Part shown: positions 33,661 through 46,850 of the stretch, one piece after another | Position numbering within the stretch: the first letter of the stretch is position 1 | How the letters are laid out: every line of letters starts with the position of its first letter | Assembly (NCBI RefSeq): GCF_040954835.1 | Contig: NC_090711.1 | Location: 6,393,501 to 6,457,500, forward strand | Direction of reading: 5' to 3' | DNA from: Lepisosteus oculatus | Taxonomy: Eukaryota > Chordata > Actinopteri > Semionotiformes > Lepisosteidae | DNA: 64,000 nt | Made by a program: the position numbers and the translations under genes | Notes under the pieces: generated by a model | Databases searched by the model: none | What the model was told of the DNA's origin: nothing | The model's input: only the letters and a program-made list of their open reading frames with translations

Positions 33661-36600
33661 GGTTTTTGTAAATTCTTATATTCTAAAATAGAGGTTTGTG
33701 ATATTTTTTTTCAGATGTTGAAAGGGTCTTGAGTTGGTATCAATCCATTAATTTTCTTTAATAACAGCCAAAAAGACTGCTAGCCTTTGAGCCTCACAAT
33801 AGACCCTCTGTTGATGATACACGTTAATCTGCATGATTAATTTACATAAGTCATTTCTGTTATTTTTGATAATTTGTCAATTTGTTGCAGTTATACAGTA
33901 TGTGATATAACTACAATTGTACGTTTCCTGTGATACTTAGCATAGTTTGGTTAACTTCTGTGTGAGTCTTACTGTCACGCCCCTCTCCCCTCCTCTCTCT
34001 CTCTCGGAGCAGATGATTAACCGGCTTCCTCAATGCGTTCTGCTGACTGGAACCTGTGTGATTGTCCTCACTGTCATCTTCAGGAAATGTGAATTTCCAG
34101 TCCGTCACTCCAGAAAGAGAAACTGTGTGATTGGCACTATTGCACTCATAGCTCACCTGCTGTGATCATTTCATTCATCGGCGTGTTGGGTTAAAGTGGT
34201 TGGAACATGGATTTTCAGATAATAGATAAAATCATTTTTTATCCCTGAAAGTATATGGGCTTGAGTCAACTTTTGGCAAAGTTTAAATATCATAGAAGAT
34301 GTTTCTGGAACTTTTGAACACCACAGTAATTTTAGATACAAGTGGATATCTGATAGAAATTATGAAGAACAACTAGGGTTCATTTACTGTATTTTTTAAA
34401 TGTTAAAAAGCAACATTTTGTTCCTTAAGCTTGCAAGTTTACAAACTGTGAATTATTTTAAGATTTTTACATTACAAACATATTTTATGTTTTATTTTTA
34501 ATTCTTTATTTACCTTCTGATTGCCACCACAGAGCACCAGAGATCCTTATTTATGGATACAAGATACTTAAACCAACATTCTTTCCAGTTAAAATATGCA
34601 GTGTCATCAAACAAATCTCTTTATCTACTCTTTGAATCCTCCTATACTTTTTTCCACTTTTCCACTTTTTTTTCTAATTTTCTCTCTTGCTCCAAATAAA
34701 TTCAGATATCTATTTCTCAGATTTCCCCCCATTTGAATGTTTTATGAAAGGAGGCAAAAAACTCAATTTTCAGCAACCCACTCTCCAGTCTCTCAATCCT
34801 ATTATACTTGGTCTTGGTTAATGTATTAACCAATTGCTGTTGAACAATATTGCTGACTGGTACATAAACAGAGTGATCAAAGGTGCCATGTATAGGGAGG
34901 TTGCCCATTCAGAAGCTTCTGCAGCTTGTCCACTCTGTCTTGTCATCCTATTTAGAAAAGCTGACTTGACCAGACCCACAGCCCCTCCCTTCCTCCTACC
35001 TCCTCTTTGCTCAGTTGTACAGGGCTGTCTTACACCCACACATCTCTCCTGCTTTCCCCTTCACATCCCCTTTTCATATGTCTGCTTATAAAAAATACAA
35101 ATTTGGTCCACGTTAAAATCCATACGCTACAAGTTCCAAAATGCATTCAGCATTCAGGTGGGTTTAAAATGTTCAACTAGAATTGATCTGTGATTGTCAG
35201 CTTCAACTAACAGCTGAAGCTTTTGCTTGGATTATGAAGCTGGATCACAACGTTAAAGCACTGTGAACCTGTGATCTTCACAGATCAACTGCATGCCCTC
35301 TATTTACAAATAACCTTATGTTGAAAGTTGTCATGTCTCCGCCTGTTCTCTAGAAAAATAAATGCATAATACATTTGGAAACTGATTTAATTAAAAATTC
35401 AATGGATTTTTCATCTGGCAAATCATCTGAGGTTCAAAGTCAATATTTTGATTTTAGAAACTAACAGACAGCAGTGTTATAGAGACATTCTCATACAGAA
35501 AAGACCGCACACACAATTAACAATTTATTCCCACTAATTATAAAATTAGCCTCCTCCTCTTGACTCCTGCAGGTGTCTTTGAATGGCAGGTAACTCTCTT
35601 TAAATCTGGTCCGAATTGGAATAGCAGCTTTCCCAACCATTATGAAGTAACAGTCAATATAGTCAAATTGTAAATGCTTGCCTGACTTCATGTGTTGCTC
35701 CCAACCTCTAACACAGGGCTGTACAGAAGAAATTAAAAGTCTGGTATAACATTTCACACACAGTGCAGGTATTGAACGTCATGTGAAAACTGGTCCCTCC
35801 GCAACTAACTTCCCCAACTTTCTCCCAACCTGGCCTCTCCTAAACACAGGAGGAATGGAACCATTTTATGCTTCCATACATTTTGTTTTAATCAATGCAC
35901 AAGAGATCCGATTTCCTCTTAGACTATTTTGTTTACGAATGGCTTTGTGCATTGAACTCCCAGCAATTATAATTATTTTCTCTCTTGCTCCAAATAAGAC
36001 CAATTTAATGTTAAATCTAAGGGTGAATAATGCGACCCAGCGAGGTAGAGAGCTGATGAATGTGTGCTTCAGAGATGAATGGGAGGCCTGCAGATGGGAC
36101 ATAGGGATGGAAAGGAGGGGGGCTTATGGTCTGAATAGTGATAGATTGGCTGGCAAGAACTGAGATGTGGAACCACTCATCAAGATTGATGTTCTGCCAT
36201 TGTGTTTTAAGTGCAATTAAAAAAAGGCTATAATAGCAGCCTTATAATATTACATTGGGTTTGATTATTTAACATCTTCTACATCTATCACATGTGGCTC
36301 CACTAACAGTCTATATTGGGACATCTATTGTGGAATGTCTGCAATCAGGAAGTTTTGCCATGGTGGCAGTGTATAGGTTCCAATATCTCTTGTAATTGAT
36401 CACATTATTCAAACCAGACATTCATTAAGAATTAGGGTTTTCTTTCTGTCTTTCTTTTCTCTATCCTTTCTTTATCTTTTTAATTTGCTATGTTTTTATG
36501 GGTTTCTTAAAATACTTTATGCATGAAACCATCTATCTCAGCGGCACTGTTTTTTTGTTTGTAAAGTACTAGAGCAGGATACTGAGTTTACCTGTAATTT

Positions 36601-36957
36601 CAGCCTGTGGTGCACTCTGAGGAGCAACTATTGGACATGTGTTTGTGCTTTGAAACTGTGAAACAGGGTCTGATTTGTTTTTCACACAAGCCTTAATTCA
36701 AAGGACTTTGCAGAACTCCGCCAGGCCAGTAAGTCATGCAGAAAATCTCAGATGTTCTACTGCCCCCTATCAAGCCATTATCAGCAAATCCTGTAATCAG
36801 AGAATATTCCCAGTCCTTCTTTCAGGAATGGCCAGAGCTCACTGCGCCCAGCTGGTAAGAACGGATGAGTCCAGCATCCAAACTAGCGTGACAACAGGAA
36901 GTTGCACAAGTTTAATTTTCAGCAGCTAACTGCTTGTGTTTCTATTAATAAACAGGA
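33661..36957. promoter_or_regulatory. Gene-poor stretch with candidate element 35780-36160
   Basis: 35780-36160 is complex sequence with AGCAATTATAATTATTTTC and GAATAATGCGACCCAGCGAG. A 23-bp word centred on TTCTCTCTTGCTCCAAATAA occurs both here (35975-35997) and at 34677-34699. No coding gene is seen. Confidence 0.35.
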
Positions 36958-37089
36958 TGCTAGTGCAATGGACTGGCTTCCCATCCAGGGTGTGCTCCTC
37001 CTTGAACACATGGCTTGTCAGGATAGACTCCAGATCTCCTGCAGCCTTGTTGGATAAAGCAGTTAGAAAATGGATGAATGGATGGATGG
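36958..37089 (+). repeat. V-SINE-like tail fragment
   Basis: Only the L2-type tail is left: AATGGACTGGCTTCCCATCC, AGGATAGACTCCAGATCTCC, GGATAAAGCAGTTAGAAAAT and an ATGGATGG end. Confidence 0.75.
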
Positions 37090-38279
37090 TATTGCAGAGT
37101 GGATACTATATAAAGCACATGTTATGATGAAGCTGTAGTTCAAGTTCTTACCTGCAACTTGCACGATTATGTACAAATCCTTTTTGTTATTTTTTGCCCT
37201 GCCCTGTTATCTCAGTCATCTTTCTGGTAATCTGGCTATGGCTCTAGTGTCCAGATTCATTCAGGGCTTTGACTTTGGATCTGAGACAGGGCTGAGCATG
37301 ATTGTAACTAAACCTTTGCAGCAGCAGTTTGTTAACAGTAGTCTCAGAGGCTGCAATTAGGGTTTGCTGAGGTCACTTGTCCTGCAGACTCTACCCCCCC
37401 TCCCCAACAAAATGTCTCATTCCTTGCTTGGTCTTAAGCTGTCATACCTTCATCCTCCCTGATATTTTGGTCTTCAGTGTCAAGTTGTTAACCCCATGTC
37501 AACACTGGTGCTGGCATATTCACGCTGCGTGCTCTTGGTGATAGATGAGTCCTCTTTCAGTGGACCTGCACCATAAGATTTCTCTGTCTGTCTGTGCTGA
37601 GAGGCGCACCACACTGTACATTTCTGGGCTAGATTTCTCAGCTCCTTGGCTTTGTGTGAAATGGTATTGTCTGACACCTTTGAGCTTTTCTTAAATGTGA
37701 GGATCTAGGCTGCTTTCACACCTTCCTGAAAAGGTCAGTAATAATTCATTTCAGAATAGGTACAAACATTTGTGAAGCAGATGTGACTTTTCATTTAGAA
37801 ATAGATTAGGTCTTTACTAACCATGAATTAGTGGATTTTATCTATTTTATCTATCTAAAAATGTGTGGATTTTCTAAAGACATACAATCATTTGTTCTGA
37901 TACAAATATTGTCTGTAGATATACATATGTTAGCATGTGTGTATGTGCTCACCTGCTGTAGGCACTGTCTTAATTGTAATAAAAAACATTGCAGATTACT
38001 TGAGGCTTAAGAGGTGGATCTCAAAAACAATGAAAACATCTGTCAACTACCATCATTTTTTATTCTTAGCCAACAAAAGGCTAAAACTGATAAATATTTT
38101 AGATAACAATAAAGCATACTCCTCACTCTCTTTCTTCACCTCTCTAGATATTCTCTTTCTACAGTATTTACGACTATTTAAATTAATATGAGAATCAATC
38201 TGCATGAAATTCATTGTTCACAGCTGGCAATCCTTTCCACGCACCTTCTTATGAATGAATATCTATAATTGAGCTGTAA

Positions 38280-38745
38280 CCAGAAAATGAGGGGTTGCAA
38301 GAGGGAATTTGGGCTTGTGGGGGAGGGTGGGTGGCAGCGTCAGAGTGAAGGCTCACTTGTCATAGCGGAGCACGTTGTCCACTCTGGCATAAAACAGCGG
38401 TTTAACAAGTAGGGACCTTGTTCCTCCTCAGTGGCAGACGCAGAGTAAGTGCCCCTGCGGAAGTGAGCGACAGGATCCATTCATCACTGCCTCTGGTCAA
38501 CAGGGGGAATAGCTCTGAAAGAGAGAGCTGGTTAAAGTTTAACCTGCCACCTTCCTACACAGTGCTGGCAGACAGGAGAGGACAGTGAGCCTTCCCCTCC
38601 GCCCACTCACCCAGAGGTCTAGGTGCCCGCCAGCACATTGTGCCCATCTGGTCCTGATGGATAGCATGCAGGGGGCTGCGGAGATGTAATTATTCTGTGT
38701 GGGAAGAATGTAGGACATCGACCTGAATGACGGCATTCAGACACC
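38280..38745. promoter_or_regulatory. Candidate regulatory island
   Basis: Higher GC than its surroundings, non-repetitive, with words such as CACTTGTCATAGCGGAGCAC and AAACAGCGGTTTAACAAG. No open frame matches a known family. Confidence 0.3.
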
Positions 38746-39584
38746 AAGCCGAAGTGAGGGTTTCAGAACATCCTTTCCTCATTTGGAGGTCCTGCTTCAT
38801 TCTGGTGCTACTAAAGCAATTCTCATGCCTCTGCTCATCAGTTGCTAAACGTTTTCTAGCCTTTTTTTAATTTAATTTTTCCTCTACATAACTCCACATG
38901 AGTGATCTGGATCTGTTGTGTGCTTGATTATTGAGCATGTTTATTATGATTATTGAGATGATGTAGACAACATCTTTAAAAAAAGTGTGAACTGTAGGTT
39001 ATAATTTAAAAGCATAAAAAGACAGTATCACACTTTTTTATAAATGCAATATGATTCCAGCTACTAGTGCTGAAAAACATTTTTCACAAGAAATGGATAG
39101 GGACACTGAACAGGGAGAGAAATTATTTTCCTGACATAAAACACAGAATACTAAATACCCTAATTTTTTTTTGCTGCTATTGCAAGTTCTCTTTTATATT
39201 TAAAGTTAGTTGGACTGCTTTATGCAGTAGCTTTGCAATGTCTTTTTCAAAGCCTACCCACTGTGCTTTCATTTTCCATTGTGCTGTGATTTTTTTGTTT
39301 CTGCCTTGGAAGCAATGTGCTCAGTGAATAAAATAAATTAGAATTGCTCTCACGATTGGTGAATGAGCATGTATTGGGGAAAAAACCCTTTTTCAGAAAC
39401 AAAAAAATTCTAAGGAAGCCTAATTCTGTCAGCCAGGAAGACCATTAATTCTCATACAAGCCCATCTTCAACGTTCGCAGCCCAGGCTAAGTGCTGAAAT
39501 CAGGAGACCAAATGACTTGATTAGATTACCTTCTGCTGAAGTTAATAATGTATTAATTTTTGTCCATTTGACACAGAAAGGCAG

Positions 39585-39990
39585 TCTTTTCATGGGGAGC
39601 TGTCCGATTGCACAAATTTGAGAATCTGTCAACTGTCAGACATGATTTCCCGGGCTAGGCTGAGCCTCGTGACAGGAGGCTTCCCTCTCGGTCTGTAAAT
39701 GACATTAGAGAAATTGTGTTTGTGGATTTGCAGTGGCCCCTGGGAAACCACAAGGTGGAACAGGTCAGGGAGAGAGGGGCCTGCCATCAGCAGGCTCACG
39801 TGTGGTTACCCCTGGGGAACTGCAGGGAGACTGGGCTGGGCGAGAGCTGCCTGGTTTCCCAACCAGTCTTAAACTGCACACGAGTTTTAAAAACTGGGTC
39901 AGGGGCAGGAGATCCTGCACTGGTGAAAAGAAAGCAAGAAAAGTCAAGTGAAGAACAGGCAAACTTGAAAACCTGGAATATGTTACACAG
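39585..39990. promoter_or_regulatory. Candidate regulatory island
   Basis: Complex, GC-richer sequence (GGGAGCTGTCCGATTGCACA, TCAACTGTCAGACATG with a TGTCA-type core). A 94-codon frame covers part of it but looks like chance. Confidence 0.3.
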
Positions 39991-40599
39991 CATGAAATAA
40001 AGTTTTGCCAGGAGTTCATGTCAAAGGCCTCCTGAATCTTTTAGCTGTGCACATTAACTACATCTCAGTGGGACAATTTGCTGTCTTTGTTTTGCTTTAT
40101 TTAAGAGGTGATCGTTAGGAATGGCATTTATAGCCATTACAAATGCAGTCCCAGTGGGCTGGTTTTGTTTCTTTATTCAAATTGAGAATGTGGGACTCTA
40201 GGAGCCTTAATGAATTCCTGGTAGACCTATTTTAAGAAATTTTGAGACTCCTTCCATTAATTTAGCCTTTTTTGGTAAAAATAATTCCAGCATTGAGACT
40301 GCTGTTATTTTACCTTTTCATGAATAGCAGCATTTTTGTTTATTTTAGACATTTCACAGAATGTGGAGCTACTGGTATTTTGTGCTAAGATTTAATAACT
40401 ATGTTTAAAGGATGCTGAATATATATTGGACTGAAAGCTTAAAAATATAGGGATAGTGGATTATAGGTACAATAACCTACTCTTCGGTTAACTATTAAAA
40501 GCAATTCCTGATTGAAATGATTTACAAAGTTAGCTCTTATTGCTTGGGGTACTGATGCATGGAAGTAGTAGAATTTATTTGAAGTGTTTTTAAAGGCTT

Positions 40600-40935
40600 T
40601 TGAAGTGATAAATGTAGTGCTACACAGAGGCCTGTTTGATGGCGGGAGCCCCACAGGCCTCAAGGGCATCCTGGGACCTGGAGTTGTGGTGCCTGTGACT
40701 CAGAGCGCAGCCCCCTTCAGAGGTTCCACAGTGTCCCCCCCCCCGTTGTCGCTAAGCAGCCCAGGAATTTGTGATTAATGGAAGTTTCCCTGCAATCAAA
40801 AAGCCTGCTTACAGTTTAAATGTGCTGTCCCATTTTTTCTCTTTTATTAGTCAAGATTAATTAGACAGGCTAATGAGATAGATTAGGCCGTAGTTTTGAC
40901 CTCTGTACTGGACCACTGGGGTGACTGGGGAGAGA
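40600..40935. promoter_or_regulatory. Candidate regulatory island with paired ATTA cores
   Basis: GC-rich left half, then TTTGTGATTAATGGAAGTTT, CTGCAATCAAAAAGCC and AGATTAATTAGACAGGCTAA followed by TGAGATAGATTAG. The dense homeodomain-type and TCF-like (ATCAAA) words suggest an enhancer. Confidence 0.4.
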
Positions 40936-42469
40936 GGGTGTGGATTACTGGGACAGAGTCTTGGCTTTAAAAGAAAACATGTTTATTGCTACTTAGAGGA
41001 AATTGATTTAATTGTGCCAGAAACTGTGTATGAGCAAGCTTGGCATTTTTATTGGCTATTTGTCTTAGAAGTCACACAGCTGAAGAGATTTATGTGCAGT
41101 CAGGGATTTGGGGTGATTAGGGAGACAATGAAGCTGGAACATCATATAATAATATTCCTAATAACTGGGAGTTGCCCACTGTGTGATTTTTACAATTCCT
41201 TAAATTCTTCTGTCAGCTACAGAAAACAAAACTTTTACAATGGCTACAGCAGAAACTGCTTTGTTTGGTTTCATTCAATGAAGAATCTAATGAGTTAAAA
41301 TGTTTAATTTAAGTGTCAGAACAGTTGTGCCATCATGGAAATTGAACAGTTTTTGTCATATTCTCATAGGTTCTATGGACTGTAATATAAAGAGTTAAAG
41401 ATGATGGATTTGTAACAAAAACCGAAAAGAAAGGAGATTTCCTCAATTTCCTAGGGACTGCAATATATATTAACTAAAAAGAGATAGATAATTAATACAT
41501 GGATTTGGCTTTTACATTTGAGGTTCAGGGCGTGACAGTGGTCAATACAGTTATTTAACAGAGACCCTTGTGAGGAATGAGAAAACCCTGATATGCTGAC
41601 ACCACCTAAGTCATGCTGCACTACAACGAATAATGGAAATGCAACAATGATGATATTAATTCTGTGAGTTCATAAAAGAAAACAATATTTTTCTTGTAGG
41701 TGACACCTCAGTGGCTTAATGTCTAACAGAAAGCATAAGAAGTAGAATTTTAAAAGATTTTCAACATTAGTCTACCATTACAGGCAAATACTCTGTGTAA
41801 TTATCATAGTAAGAATGAGTTTAGCTGTGCTGGGCAACAGTCTGGGAATATTAATTATGTGAGGATGGATCTCTATCTGTAATATTAAATTAAGTCTCCC
41901 TTGATCAGAATAAGAGAGGGTCATTGAACAGGGTACAATCAATTAATCTTCTTTAGATAGGCATGGTTTAAATCTCCGTAAAGCATCCTATTAATACAAC
42001 AACATCTAGGCGGTTTTACCTTTAATGCTCATGAATCAATGAATTATATTCAAAATGGCAAAGTTGACTTAATTCAGTTTTTTGGGCTTATGTTTTTTTT
42101 CATATACATTATGAGAAATAAAACTATTATATGTAGTTGTTGGTGGTGGGAGATGTTGATTTTTTTAAAGTTATTGTTTCCGACGGATACAGGTAATTCC
42201 ATCAGTGGAATTGAATTATGTGCCTGTGAAAGTTACTTGAGTACACTATAGGATCTGAGTTATAGCACTATTGTTATGTCACCTCTCTTTAAGAGAACAA
42301 ACATTTCTAGAGAGTTGAGCATTATGTAAATATGTAAAATATGTCATGCAAAATAACATGTACTGTATTAGGAGAATTAGGTGGCAGTAAATATTTTGGA
42401 AACAGAGACTGTGACAAAACACACTGCAAGGGCTGTCCACACAATGTCATTTCATGGACTTCAGGAGAG

Positions 42470-42625
42470 GGGGGGAAAAGGAGATAGGAAGGCAAGCATT
42501 GCTCTGTGTCGGCAGAGAGCCCTTTGATTCATGCAAATTGAAAAAGGAATATCGATTGCTAATTGATTTACACTGATACATACAGAGTTATGTTCTGTTC
42601 TGTCACCAATCAAGAGACGTGTCTG
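42470..42625. promoter_or_regulatory. Candidate regulatory island
   Basis: Low-repeat stretch with GATTCATGCAAATTG (POU-like ATGCAAAT) and ATCGATTGCTAATTGATTTA homeodomain words. Confidence 0.35.
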
Positions 42626-42863
42626 TTCTATAGCCTGTTATCTAAATCAAATTTATCTTGTGGTCAATGTGCTCATCCAGCCATCAATCACTCCATTAGA
42701 TCTCCCTTTCGCTCCCTAAGGTACAAGACACAGGAGTAGGGTCAAGTGCTGCAGTTGACCCCTGACCTGCCTGATCCGTGGTAACAGCAGGCTGGTTTGG
42801 CCTGTCCTGCAAAGGTGAGGGATACCTGGTTGTGGTCGAGTGCTTGAATGTCTGTGGCCTATA

Positions 42864-42895
42864 AAAATAATAATAATAATAATAATAATAATAAT
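42864..42895. repeat. (AAT)n microsatellite
   Basis: About ten AAT units forming the 3' end of the minus-strand 5S SINE copy. Confidence 0.9.
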
Positions 42896-43338
42896 TCCTT
42901 AAACTTATTTGGCACACTTCAGGACACACAGGTTCCACCACCACTCATATATGCCAATTCATATATGGGGATTATTAGGAGGCCATGATTGATAAAGGTC
43001 AAAGGGAAATTTGGCCAGGATGCCAGGATAATGCCCCTGCTCTTTTTGAGAAATGCTCTGGGATTTTTAATGACCACAAAGAGTCAGGACCTTGGTTTTA
43101 CAGCTCATCCAAAACACAACACCTTTTTACAGTAGAGTGTTCTCATTGCTATATTCGGGCATTAGGACCTACACAGACTGCAGGGTGAATTCCCCCTACT
43201 GGCACCTGTCTCTTCCAGCAGCAACCTTAGTCTTTTTTTCCCAGGAAGTCTCCCACCCAGGTACTGACCAGAGTCACACTTGCTGAGCTTCAGTGGGTTA
43301 CTAGTTGTGAGTTGCAGGGTGATATGGCTGCTGTCTCT
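42866..43338 (-). repeat. 5S rRNA-derived SINE (SINE3-like), near full length
   Basis: The minus-strand head at 43338-43247 matches the 5S rRNA 3' region (GCCATATCACCCTGCAACTC ... GGTCAGTACCTGGGTGGGAG). The body carries TAAAACCAAGGTCCTGACTC, TTAAAAATCCCAGAGC and GGCCTCCTAATAATCCCC. It ends in an ATT microsatellite. Confidence 0.85.
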
Positions 43339-43339
43339 A

Positions 43340-45099
43340 AGGAGTCTTTTTACCTGGGATAGGTCAGACACAGGAAAGAGAGATTACAGAGGGAGGTGAA
43401 AACAGTCAGTGAGTAACAGTAAAGAAATCTGTCATGTTTTGGTTTGTCTGTCTATTTCCATACAGATTAAAATTACAGCAAGAAAGAGCTGGACTAGTGA
43501 ATGAATCTAATTTATAAACTCTTTTGTTAATTTGTCATTTTCTTCCTCTGTATTTTCAAAATCCCTCTCAAATAGACATGATTGGCAAGCTCCAGCAGGT
43601 TGTATGTCCCATTCATTTAAAAAAAGACCTAAGGCAATTTATCACATTAATAAATGACAATGAAACAAAATATATGAATGCAGCTGTGCTCAATCCAAGG
43701 CACACTAAAAGCATGCAGGAAGTCCCGATGTGTCCTCGGTGATTAAGAGTGCACGTACATGTGTGATGCTGTTCAGTTTGTGAAAAGCCAGCTACGCTGC
43801 AGGGCAAGTTCGGATCTCCCAGAGAACTAATGGAGCCATACAGCCAGAACAAAACAAAATCTCTTTATCAAACTTTATTAACATTGCCTTGGAACTGAGC
43901 AATGAAGATTACTTAACTACACAGGAGACTGATGATATAAAATCTATAGCCACTTTATCATGTATCTGTTTAAAGTATTTATTTATATGCAATATTGATT
44001 TAATTATCTCAGTGAAAGGGTTTAAAGAAAATTGTGTTCATCATACTCTGTTCCCCAGGGTAGGCTAAAGGTCTTATCAGATATAATCAAAGCAATATGC
44101 CTATATCCAGGCACTATGTCTAATGAAGGCAAAGAACTCAGATGTTTCTCTGATGTAATGTAGAAAGATGTGATTTTAAAACACTTCAACACAACCAAAT
44201 GGTTTGCTCAAACTATCCAAGGCAAAGCACTGTGAACTTGTCATATTTTTATGCATATTTAAAATATGCATAAAAATATTTTAAGGCAAAATCATTTTGT
44301 GATGCAGATCACCTTTCCTTGCTTGTCTGAAGAAGATTCTGAGGAATCTGAATTTTAATAAATAAAGGCAATGACCTGGATTATACAATGTCCTTCAAAA
44401 CATAAGGCCTACATTAGCTGTTTCTGTTCTGATAGAGTAGTTTTGATTTTATTTACCTTTACACTTATGTAGAAATACTTCCTCTCAGGTTGCTCTCACA
44501 CCTTTCAGTGTTTCAACAACCTGAAAATAATCTAGTTTCTGGTGTTCAAAGCCTACCAAGGAAGAATTTAAACACATCTTTGTTAAAAGGTGACAGGTTT
44601 TGATTTTGTATCTTTCTTATGAGCACAGTTAACATAATTACCTTCACCAGCTGAACAATTGATGCACATGAGGTCATACATTGCTGTGTGGTCAGGCAGT
44701 CCAGTGGATGTTAATTGAGAGGGAGCAAATAGCCAAACAGACATGATGGCAGTGATGGAGAGAGACTACAGAGAATGGTAGAGGATGAGGTAACGCATAT
44801 CTTTATTCCAGTGGTATCTGATCATGCCATAAAAGGCTTCATTTATCTTGTTTTAGACCAAATACTCAATACTAAATGTCTTTCGGAGCTTAAAAAGAAA
44901 AAAATCTTCCCCTTTGATAAAAGCAAATCACAACCTTTCTTTTGGCAAACTACAAAAGTAGTTTTATTTGTTAACTACATGTTAATCTCCTGTTGTGTTT
45001 CAGCTGGTAGCAGACTCTGTTGTGAAATGATATCAGTTAAAAAGCTTTACTTATCATTGCAAAATCTATTTAAATATAGCAGAAAGTACGTTTTCAACC
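43340..45099. other. Intergenic, gene-poor
   Basis: Holds the 37-bp hairpin at 44243-44279 and a modest complex island near 43560-43850. The long frame at 44775-45353 is judged non-coding. Confidence 0.45.
44243..44279. repeat. 37-bp near-perfect inverted repeat (hairpin)
   Basis: 18-bp arms (ATATTTTTATGCATATTT and its exact complement) separated by a single A. It contains two ATGCATAT octamer-like words. Confidence 0.9.
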
Positions 45100-45565
45100 T
45101 GAAGATTCTCCCACTGTCCTGGCCAGCTGTAATTATGATGGATAAGGCCCCATTCCATATATTGCTTTGCAGGCCTATTTTGACAGTAGTTCATTATTGG
45201 GCACGGCTAAATGCTTTAAAAGCATTGATTTGCGTGAATTACAACATCACATCGCCCTCCTGGATGGGTGGGGGCAGCCGAAGACTGATCGCAGGTCCAC
45301 ATATCATAACCCCCTCCTTCTCATCATCTCCTGGATATCGATTTCCACCATAAAAGGTGTTTAATTCAATCACAGGAAAACTGAGAGCCTTCTTTTCTGG
45401 GTTCCTGTCGATAGCCATTAGATCAATTAGAGTGGGACTCCTGCCATGCAGGTATGATGGGATATGAACTTGGGCGGGGAGCAAATAAGTTCTCTTCCAT
45501 TTAGACGCTTATCTTTCGCAGCTCCTCCACAACTTTACTGGCAGTGCCTTAATGGGCTAATCAGA
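45100..45565. promoter_or_regulatory. Candidate regulatory island
   Basis: About 450 bp of complex sequence: CAGCTGTAATTATGATGG, GGCACGGCTAAATGC, TGGATATCGATTTCCACC, TAGATCAATTAGAGTGG. No repeat family is recognised. It overlaps unrelated chance frames on both strands. Confidence 0.4.
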
Positions 45566-46454
45566 CAGTTGTGTTGTGTTTCAGCACAGTTATGACAAGA
45601 ACTAGGTAGTCCATGTTTTGCAAAGGGAAACAAGACTTTTACCAGAAATCCAAAGTCAGCCATTATGAAAATGGAACGAGATCATTTCAAGTACAACAGA
45701 TCTCCGTTACAAGAATGTGGTGGGTAACACAGTGCGAAATCATCCTTAACAACTTCATTTTGTTGTTTTTTTTTTAACAAAGTTTAGTTCTTGTGCCCTT
45801 TATGCTTAGAAATGTTTACAGACAACAGCACTCTCCAGCCCTCCAGACAATACCAGCTAACTCCATGGAAGTGTGCTCTCACAGTTTTGCAAACTCAACT
45901 CATTCCTGGTGTGAACAGTTGCCTCTGTTTCATCTGAGGTACAGTATGACTCAAGTCTCACTGGCCTGAGCTGTTCCCTGACAGGAGTCTGTCTTTTTGT
46001 CCTATCTTACATATACTGTACCACAGGGGGAGCACATGTGAACAGCAAACACAAGTCAATCACAGCTTGATCTGAAACTCAGCCCCTAGTGTGCAGGCAT
46101 GAGAGGTTAGTATTGTACAGTATATCCCACACTACCAGGATTTGATTTTGTCAGTCATGAATTCTAAATGTCTCAGGTGTTGGATATGCTAGCCTTATTA
46201 ATGAAAGACATTTTAATTCCCTGGTAATACCTGCAACTGTTTGGGAAGGCTTGAAAAATTAGTCCACTTAGAAATATTTTCCTTTTAAAACATGTGTTAA
46301 TCAAACATTCAAAGGGAAAATAAAGCCCAGTGAGATCTGGAGAGACTTGCATTCTGCCACAAGAGGTGAAAATCTCTGCTAGTCATATAATCTCTTCGGC
46401 TTTAGCCTAGCTGTTCCTCAACAAAGAACAATAAAAGGAGCACAGAAATAAAAA

Positions 46455-46850
46455 CATGCGATTTATCAACATCACCACAGACTGCAAGCAGCAAATTAAA
46501 CAATATTTCATAATCACTTGGGGACAAAATAGCCAATTTGTACTTCAAATTCCTCTTTAATTTGAAGATACGATTGAAGCACTCTTCCCCTCTTCTCGTG
46601 TTCTGCAGTTAATTATCGGAGAAGATGTGCTCAGCAGCCCTGGCAGCACCTACTGCAGCTGCCTAATCAACTGTCCTTCAGTGGGACATGATAAACCCTT
46701 CATTTATCTTGTCTGGGGGGCTAATTATCCCCAGTCGTCTCCCTGACGATCTGTTTCAAGCACTCCACTGATCTGTGGGAGAAGTTGGCAAATTACTCTG
46801 CAGAAAATCTCTATTAAAACTATGATGACTCCCTCAGTACACCCCTTTTA
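46455..46850. promoter_or_regulatory. Candidate regulatory island
   Basis: Contains GCAGTTAATTATCGGAG, CAGCTGCCTAATCAACTG, GGGGCTAATTATCCCCAG (a near-palindromic homeodomain site) and CCCTGACGATCTG. This is one of the densest TAATTA islands in the window. Confidence 0.45.

Noticed and set aside
36755..36775. CTCF-like word in ACTGCCCCCTATCAAG
   Set aside because: Three mismatches to the core motif.
43247..43338. Possible 5S rRNA gene
   Set aside because: Only the 3' part of 5S is present, diverged, and joined to a SINE body and microsatellite tail. It is a SINE head, not a 5S gene.
44775..45353. 192-codon plus-strand frame, the longest in the desert
   Set aside because: No recognisable domain, Lys-run and low-complexity composition, no splice or codon signature. 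A frame this long is about what chance gives in 64 kb of AT-rich DNA read in six frames.
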